A stretch of DNA of 36,717 bases from CALGTL01 sp963579135 (GTDB taxonomy: Bacteria > Chloroflexota > Dehalococcoidia > Lucifugimonadales > Australimonadaceae). Position 1 is the stretch's first letter. Each line of letters starts with the position of its first letter. The translations under genes and the position numbers were made by a program. The stretch spans positions 1 through 36,717 of the forward strand of contig CAUZFB010000022.1 in the NCBI GenBank assembly GCA_963579135.1. Reading direction: 5' to 3'. Shown piece by piece: positions 31,317 to 36,717 of the stretch. The notes beneath the pieces are model-generated. The model was not told the origin of the DNA, searched no databases, and worked only from the letters and a program-made list of their open reading frames with translations.

Positions 31317-33359
31317 ATGGCAGACGAATCCGCCAAGGCCCGCATCGACGAGCTCCGCGAACAACTCAATCTCCACAACTACCGCTATCACGTCCTCGAC
31401 TCGCCCCTGATAGGCGATTCGGACTACGACTCCCTACTTGTGGAGCTGGGTAAACTTGAATCCTTCAACCCGGATCTCGTCACGCTCGACTCGCCAACGC
31501 AGCGCGTAGGAGCGCCGCCCTCCCCCGAGTTCCGCGAGGTCCAGCACCCGCAGCCGATGTTGAGCCTCGGCAATGCATTCGACGACGATGAGCTTGCCGC
31601 CTGGCACAAACGCGCCGCTGGCCTGCTTGAGGTCGACACCTTCGCCATGGTCTGCGAGCCAAAGGTCGACGGACTCGCCATCGCGCTGACCTACGAAGAC
31701 GGTTCGCTTGTACGCGGCGCCACCCGTGGCGACGGCCTACGCGGCGAGGACGTAACTCCCAACGTCCGCACCATCAACGCCGTGCCCCTCGTCTTGCGGC
31801 CCGGCCACAACCTTCCTTCGCGGATTGAAGTCCGCGGCGAGGTCTACATGCCGCGTGACTCCTTTGCGCAACTCAACGAAGCGCGCGCCGAGCGGGGCGA
31901 GCAACTCATCGCCAACCCGCGCAACGGCGCCGCTGGTTCTCTGCGTCAGCTCGACCCCAACATCACGGCGCAACGACGTCTCGATCTCTGGATCTACGCG
32001 CTCGGCCGGATCGAAGGCGGCGTCAGCCCCGAGACCCATGCAGAAGTCATGGAATGGCTGCGTAACATCGGGTTCAGAGTGAACCCGGAACTCCGCCGCG
32101 TCGAATCGCTCCGTTCCGCCATCGACTACCACACCGAATGGGTCGAATCGCGCTTCGAGAAGAACTACCAGACCGATGGCGTCGTCATCAAGATCGATCG
32201 TTTGGACTACCAACGCCACCTCGGCATCGTCGGTCGCGAGCCCCGCTGGGCGATCGCGTACAAGTTCCCTGCCGAGCAGGCCATCACCAAGCTCTTGCGT
32301 ATCGAGATCAACGTGGGCCGCACCGGCGCCCTCAACCCCTACGCGGTGCTTGAGCCCGTGCAGGTGAGCGGCGTCACCATCCAGCATGCAACGCTCCACA
32401 ACGAAGACGACATTCGGCGCAAAGACATTCGCAAGGGCGACTACGTCATCATTGAGCGCGCCGGTGAGGTCATCCCGCGCGTGGTAGGCCCCGTACTCGA
32501 TCGGCGCACCGGCGCTGAGATTCCCTTCGCGATGCCAGTCCACTGTCCCTTCTGCGAAACCCTGGTGGTTCACGAGGAGGGAGAGGCCGCCCATCGCTGC
32601 GTGAACTCCCGCTGCCCCGCACAGCAGTACGAGCGCATACGCCACTTCGTGTCCAAGCCCGCGATGGATATCGAGGGTCTTGGCGAAAAACTCGTTGCCG
32701 TACTCCTGGAACAGGCGCTGATCGCCGACTTCCCCGACATCTACAAACTCACCGCCGAGCAGCTCGCCGACATGGAGCGCATGGGCGAGAAAAGCGCCGC
32801 GAATCTGGTGAACGCCATCCACCAGAGCAAGGGACGCCCCTTGTCCTTCGTGATATCCGCCCTTGGCATATTCCACGTCGGTGGTGAGACCGCCGACCTT
32901 TTAGCGCGTCGCTTCGGCTCGGTCCATCGCCTCATGGACGCCACCGAAGACGACCTCCAGGCCATCCCTGGCATCGGCCCCATCGTCGCACAATCGATCG
33001 TCGAGCACTTCCAGAACGAAGGCAATCGCCTCATCGTCGCCGAGCTCGCCGATGCAGGAGTGATACTGGAAGCCGAGATCGCTCCCGAAACCGACATCCC
33101 GCACCCGTTCGAGGGTCTGCGCTTCGTCGTCACCGGGCGCCTCGAAGGGTTCACTCGCTCGCAGGCCGAAGGCTTCATCAAAGAGCGTGGCGGCCAGGTC
33201 ACCGGCAGCGTCAGCAAGAAGACCAGCTACGTGGTTGTCGGCGAGGAGCCAGGCTCCAAGGCAGACGATGCTGAACGGCTCCAGATTTCAACTCTCACCG
33301 AGCGAGAGCTCACAGAGTTGGAGGAAAAGCTCAGCGCGTTGACGGAGAGACCGGCGTGA
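31317..33359 (+). CDS. ligA: NAD+-dependent DNA ligase
   Basis: This 680-residue ligase seals nicks in duplex DNA during replication and repair, using NAD+. The adenylation lysine is K116 in CEPKVDGLAI. The OB-fold and the four-cysteine zinc finger (C410, C413, C428, C433) follow. Helix-hairpin-helix repeats come next (IPGIGPIVAQSIVEHF and nearby), with a C-terminal BRCT domain from about 595 (FEGLRFVVTGRLEGF). Length and domain order are normal. The ATG has CGGAG seven bases upstream. Its stop overlaps the GTG start of the next gene. Confidence 0.97.
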   Translation: MADESAKARIDELREQLNLHNYRYHVLDSPLIGDSDYDSLLVELGKLESFNPDLVTLDSPTQRVGAPPSPEFREVQHPQPMLSLGNAFDDDELAAWHKRAAGLLEVDTFAMVCEPKVDGLAIALTYEDGSLVRGATRGDGLRGEDVTPNVRTINAVPLVLRPGHNLPSRIEVRGEVYMPRDSFAQLNEARAERGEQLIANPRNGAAGSLRQLDPNITAQRRLDLWIYALGRIEGGVSPETHAEVMEWLRNIGFRVNPELRRVESLRSAIDYHTEWVESRFEKNYQTDGVVIKIDRLDYQRHLGIVGREPRWAIAYKFPAEQAITKLLRIEINVGRTGALNPYAVLEPVQVSGVTIQHATLHNEDDIRRKDIRKGDYVIIERAGEVIPRVVGPVLDRRTGAEIPFAMPVHCPFCETLVVHEEGEAAHRCVNSRCPAQQYERIRHFVSKPAMDIEGLGEKLVAVLLEQALIADFPDIYKLTAEQLADMERMGEKSAANLVNAIHQSKGRPLSFVISALGIFHVGGETADLLARRFGSVHRLMDATEDDLQAIPGIGPIVAQSIVEHFQNEGNRLIVAELADAGVILEAEIAPETDIPHPFEGLRFVVTGRLEGFTRSQAEGFIKERGGQVTGSVSKKTSYVVVGEEPGSKADDAERLQISTLTERELTELEEKLSALTERPA

Positions 33360-35326
33360 CCTCGGACGCATTAGGGCCCACACCCGTCTCGGTAGAGCAC
33401 TTAGGTATCGTCTACACAGGCGAAGTCATCCGCACCGCATCATGGCACCCAACCCACGGGCAACCGCTCAAAGGAGATGCCTACTTCCGCGTTATCTTCC
33501 TCGAAAGCCATGCCCACATCTTCCCCCGGTCGTTGCACGACCATCGCATCGCCGTCTACGTCCCCGGCGCACGGTCACCCGAACTCGAGAGTGCTGAAAT
33601 GGCACTGCGCTCACTACGCGAAGCCATGGGCACCTACGCCACCGACACTGACACGTTCGACCTGCTGTCGACCGAGACCCGAGATATCGAGGACAATGCC
33701 GTCGGTGCATGGACTGATTCGTTCCGCGACGGCCACCTCATTGCCGCGCCCTCGCTCGACGCCAGCCTCCTGGAGATATTCGCCGACGGCTACTGGTCCA
33801 CGTGGGCGGAGCGCATCGGCAAGCTCCTCCTTGAGCGCGCCTACCCCAACACCCCCATCAGACCAGATCTCCTCGAGATTCCTATACGCCCCGAATCGGA
33901 CGCGCCCATCATCTTCAACGCCGCCGTCGCGAGTGTCGCCGCCACAGGCCCAAGCGATTCCTCAGCGTTCGCCCTCGATTTGTTCGGGCCGGCGCTGGGC
34001 CTCTCGTCGTCACTCGCACCCCGCGTTACCGACGTCTCCAAGACACCCATCGCCCAGCATCTATCAACCATGGTTGACGACGGCTGGGCGCCCAGCGACA
34101 TCGGCCACGCCCTCGCCCACGAGATGGGCCTCACCTACCCGATGGCGACGGCTTACCTCCTCCTGTGGATAACCACTGGCCACCACTCGATTCGCCTGCG
34201 CCCCGGTCACGGCCTTCTGCGGCGTGACGCCACGCCCTTGGAGGGCGACGTCATCGGCCCCGGCGACACACCATCCCTGCGATGGCCCTTCGGTCTCTGG
34301 GAGCGGATCGAATCTCTCAGCCACACCGAAGCTCCTGCGACGACCGACCCCTACCTTGCCGCGCTCTCCGGTCACCTAAGCCCGGGCCAAGACATCCAAG
34401 AGGCGGCAGCACGTCGCATCAGCGAGATTCAGGACGACCTACCCCAAGTCGCGCGCACGCTAACCAGGCTAACGACTGCCCAGCGCAGCCAGGATCTGCC
34501 GCGCGAGCTGGCGCTCTTGCACGAGATCGCTTCCGCCGACTCTGTCGACGCAGCACTGGCGGCTGCGCGCTTTGGAGCAGTCACACCCGCCATATTCGTG
34601 GCGACGATGGCCCTCTGGCAGGCGTGGGCGAGCGCAGACGACGAAGCATTCACACTCGCAGGCATCAGCGACTGGCTCGTAGCCACGTCGATCGACGAAG
34701 CGTCCGGCGAGGCCTTCACAGAGCACCAAGTGCTCGCCGAGCGCCTCCGGGCCCCGCGCCTGCTCATCTCACCCCACGAATGGGCTGCCCTCGTTGAGAG
34801 TGGCCGCCTCTTCCAGCGTCGGTACGCTACGGCCTACCTTCGCCATCACCAGACGTACCACGCCGAGCTCGGCGCCCTCGCCCATGCCGTGGACTCGGCC
34901 TGGCGGAAGGCCAACGTCCTCGAACGGCTCAACGCTATGCCCACGCTCGGCCAGCCCGTGGGTTTCGGCCTACCTGCCCTCGTCGGCGAGATGCGCAACG
35001 CCGTCATAGCTTGTGACACCGAGCGCGACATGGACGACGTTAACGTTGCATCGATGTGCCCCACCTGCGGCATGCAGCTGGGTGCAACGCCTCCCACCAG
35101 CGACGTCGAGCAACTCACCTCTTGCGTGGACGAAGCCCTCGGCGAGCAGAACCGGCGCCTGGCTCTCGCCATCGCCCACCGTATACTCGAACACTCCGGA
35201 GACGACCAGATTGACCGCTTCATCCAGATTGTCCAGGTCAGTGACCTATCGGGGCTCGCAAACGTACTCGACGATGCCGTCGTCGAGTTCATCACCGAAC
35301 TCCTCGACCAACCAGAAGCCCTCTAA
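33356..35326 (+). CDS. Hypothetical protein, 656 residues, between ligA and pth
   Basis: I do not recognise this protein. It starts at GTG 33356, overlapping the ligA stop (GTGA), and its stop is twelve bases before the pth start, so it is part of the same operon. It has no signal peptide and no clear membrane segment, and looks cytoplasmic. The N-terminal ~150 residues are mixed alpha/beta. The middle and C-terminal parts are Ala/Leu/Glu-rich and mostly helical (for example ALLHEIASADSVDAALAAAR). One CPTC motif lies near residue 565 in MCPTCGMQLG, like half a zinc ribbon with no second pair. Base composition matches its neighbours. No function is proposed. Confidence 0.85.
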   Translation: MTSDALGPTPVSVEHLGIVYTGEVIRTASWHPTHGQPLKGDAYFRVIFLESHAHIFPRSLHDHRIAVYVPGARSPELESAEMALRSLREAMGTYATDTDTFDLLSTETRDIEDNAVGAWTDSFRDGHLIAAPSLDASLLEIFADGYWSTWAERIGKLLLERAYPNTPIRPDLLEIPIRPESDAPIIFNAAVASVAATGPSDSSAFALDLFGPALGLSSSLAPRVTDVSKTPIAQHLSTMVDDGWAPSDIGHALAHEMGLTYPMATAYLLLWITTGHHSIRLRPGHGLLRRDATPLEGDVIGPGDTPSLRWPFGLWERIESLSHTEAPATTDPYLAALSGHLSPGQDIQEAAARRISEIQDDLPQVARTLTRLTTAQRSQDLPRELALLHEIASADSVDAALAAARFGAVTPAIFVATMALWQAWASADDEAFTLAGISDWLVATSIDEASGEAFTEHQVLAERLRAPRLLISPHEWAALVESGRLFQRRYATAYLRHHQTYHAELGALAHAVDSAWRKANVLERLNAMPTLGQPVGFGLPALVGEMRNAVIACDTERDMDDVNVASMCPTCGMQLGATPPTSDVEQLTSCVDEALGEQNRRLALAIAHRILEHSGDDQIDRFIQIVQVSDLSGLANVLDDAVVEFITELLDQPEAL

Positions 35327-35338
35327 AGGTGGATACGC

Positions 35339-35947
35339 GTGGCTAGAGTCTTCGATTGGCTATCCAGCCGTAGCAAGCACAGCAGCAAGGAACCTCCCCT
35401 GCTGCTCGTAGGTATCGGCAACCCCGGCGACAAGTACGCCCACACCCGCCACAACGTCGGCTTCATGCTGATCGACCTACTCGCCGAGCGTGCAGAGATC
35501 AGGCTCAATGACAAACGCAAAGACGTCGTCCTCGGCCAGGGCACCATCGCCGACAAGAGTGTCGTGCTCGCGCAGCCACGGACGTTCGTCAACAAAACCG
35601 GCATCGCCGCCCGCTACCTCACCGCGCGATTCAAAGCCAAGTCCACCTCGATGCTCGTGCTGGTCGACGACCTGGATCTACCTGTCGGCAAGATGCGTCT
35701 TCGCAAGTCTGGCGGTTCAGGCGGGCACAACGGCCTCAACTCCATCAACGCCGACCTCGGCACGCAGGAGTACCCGCGCCTCCGCATCGGCATCGGCAGA
35801 CCGTCACAGGGAGCCATCCAGCACGTGCTTGGCGGGTTTTCCGGTGACGAGGCTACGTTGCTCCAAGAAGCGCTTAAACAAGCGGCTGTCGCCGTTGAGG
35901 CGTGGGTCGAGCACGGCACCGATCACGCCATGAACCACTTCAACTAG
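35339..35947 (+). CDS. pth: Peptidyl-tRNA hydrolase
   Basis: This enzyme releases tRNA from stalled peptidyl-tRNA by hydrolysing the ester bond. The 202-residue protein has the family pattern GIGNPGDKYAHTRHNVGF with catalytic H38 and N28, plus N85 (RTFVNKTG), D110 (VDDLDLP) and N131 (GGHNGLNSI), all matching the E. coli active site. The N-terminal ~20 residues (to KEPP) are an extra basic extension. The start is GTG 35339 with an AAGGTGG ribosome binding site. A lipoprotein gene begins two bases after its stop. Confidence 0.96.
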   Translation: MARVFDWLSSRSKHSSKEPPLLLVGIGNPGDKYAHTRHNVGFMLIDLLAERAEIRLNDKRKDVVLGQGTIADKSVVLAQPRTFVNKTGIAARYLTARFKAKSTSMLVLVDDLDLPVGKMRLRKSGGSGGHNGLNSINADLGTQEYPRLRIGIGRPSQGAIQHVLGGFSGDEATLLQEALKQAAVAVEAWVEHGTDHAMNHFN

Positions 35948-35949
35948 CC

Positions 35950-36717
35950 GTGGGCCCACGTACGATTTTGGCCTTGGCCCCACTCGCAATCGCGTCGCTT
36001 GCGCTGGTCTCCTGCGCCTCCGACCCAACGCCGACCCCCACTCTATCATCACCCTCCCCCACGCCGTCGTCAGCCACACTACCCGTTGGTGTCGGCATCC
36101 CTCCTGCGCCAGATCGAAACCTGCTCGATCTCGTGGCACGTTACCTCGGCAACTCTCCCACGCCCCTGACGAAGAACATTCTGTATCGCGACGAGACCGT
36201 CGGTACGCAGGCGTCATTCTGGATACTCAATGTGGATGGCCCGAAGATGCATAAGGTCGAGGCCACCCTCCAGCACGTCAGCGACTCCGCCCTCTGGTAC
36301 GTCGCCAATTCCATCGATATAGCCTCTCGTGATCTGGAGCGCTCTGCCGATGCATTCGAAGATCGAGTGCTACCCGCGGTGCTCCGCATCTCCACACCTG
36401 ATCTCACATTGCCAGGCAAAATCACCATCGTCAACACTCTCACACCGGGGCTTGCCGGCTACTTCGCCAGTTCAGACGCACTGCCAACCAGCGCCCAAAA
36501 ATTCTCCAATGAGCGTGTAATGATGGTCATGAACAGCTCCGACGCAGGCTCGGAACGCTACCTAGGTACCCTCGCCCATGAGCTCCAACATCTGATCCAA
36601 TGGCACATCGACTCCACCGAAGAGACCTGGGTCGCGGAAGGCCTCGCCGAATTCGCAGTCGGTCTCCTCAATCTGCCGAAACTACCCAACGACGCTTTCT
36701 TCAGCAACCCAGGCGTC
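35950..36717 (+). CDS. Lipoprotein zinc metallopeptidase (3' end outside window)
   Basis: The first 256 residues of an exported lipoprotein are visible. A hydrophobic signal peptide ends in the lipobox LVSC with C22 as the lipidation site. A Pro/Ser/Thr-rich linker (about residues 23-52) follows, and then a folded domain. The zinc motif is HELQH (210-214). The likely third ligand is E230 in the segment ETWVAEGLAEFA, a gluzincin-like arrangement similar to immune-inhibitor-A or hyicolysin-type peptidases. It would act outside the cell membrane on proteins or peptides. The start is GTG two bases after the pth stop, without its own ribosome binding site, so translation is probably coupled. The substrate and full length are unknown. 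Confidence 0.82.
   Translation, partial: MGPRTILALAPLAIASLALVSCASDPTPTPTLSSPSPTPSSATLPVGVGIPPAPDRNLLDLVARYLGNSPTPLTKNILYRDETVGTQASFWILNVDGPKMHKVEATLQHVSDSALWYVANSIDIASRDLERSADAFEDRVLPAVLRISTPDLTLPGKITIVNTLTPGLAGYFASSDALPTSAQKFSNERVMMVMNSSDAGSERYLGTLAHELQHLIQWHIDSTEETWVAEGLAEFAVGLLNLPKLPNDAFFSNPGV

Noticed and set aside
31737..32876. Long minus-strand open frame opposite ligA
   Set aside because: It lies entirely within ligA, has no recognisable domain and no ribosome binding site context.

Overview
The window is a dense, GC-rich bacterial chromosome segment made almost entirely of housekeeping and metabolic genes on both strands. I see no insertion sequences, phage genes, tRNAs, rRNAs or CRISPR arrays. 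The gene content points to a Chloroflexota bacterium of the Dehalococcoidia/SAR202 type. The pointers are a Chlor_Arch_YYY (DUF2298) membrane protein followed by an Agl23-like protein, a NuoE/NuoF/FdhA-like operon, short operons with overlapping stops and starts, and frequent GTG/TTG starts. This assignment is inference from gene families; no marker phylogeny was run.

Positions 1-8,700 are on the minus strand. An operon of nuoE, nuoF, an FdhA/NuoG-like molybdopterin protein and an FNR-like flavoprotein (cut by the window edge) looks like a soluble NAD(P)H-linked redox complex. The FdhA-like subunit lacks the catalytic Cys/Sec of formate dehydrogenases. Next come serA and a class V aminotransferase, a serine/glycine/glyoxylate pair behind a recognisable promoter, with a run of 14 G/C in their spacer. 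A gamma-carbonic-anhydrase-like protein follows, divergent from the next block.

Positions 9,370-13,070 (plus) hold a three-gene operon: a B12-dependent acyl-CoA mutase large subunit, its B12-binding small subunit and a phenylacetate-CoA-ligase-type acyl-CoA ligase. The mutase has the Ile and Asp that distinguish 2-hydroxyisobutyryl-CoA mutase (HcmA) from methylmalonyl-CoA mutase. The operon therefore probably activates and isomerises a branched 2-hydroxy acid. trpS, an inositol-monophosphatase-family gene and a YihY membrane protein follow, meeting a DUF1015 gene head-on.

Positions 17,700-29,850 (plus) begin with an amidohydrolase and a DsbA-like gene with an in-frame TGA where the catalytic Cys belongs. 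A strong ribosome binding site lies upstream and a SECIS-like hairpin directly downstream, so I call it a selenoprotein. A 16-bp hairpin follows, then rnc, ftsY and an envelope cassette: a DUF2298 GT-C-like protein with a seven-repeat FG-GAP propeller inserted between membrane segments, an Agl23-like protein, an AglD/LPG-synthase-type membrane protein and an FAD oxidoreductase.

Positions 29,844-36,717 hold an MFS transporter (minus), then ligA, an unrecognised 656-residue protein, pth, and a lipoprotein zinc metallopeptidase that runs off the window end.

The observations most worth following are the unannotated-looking selenoprotein, the 2-hydroxyacyl-CoA mutase operon and the propeller-in-membrane-protein fusion.
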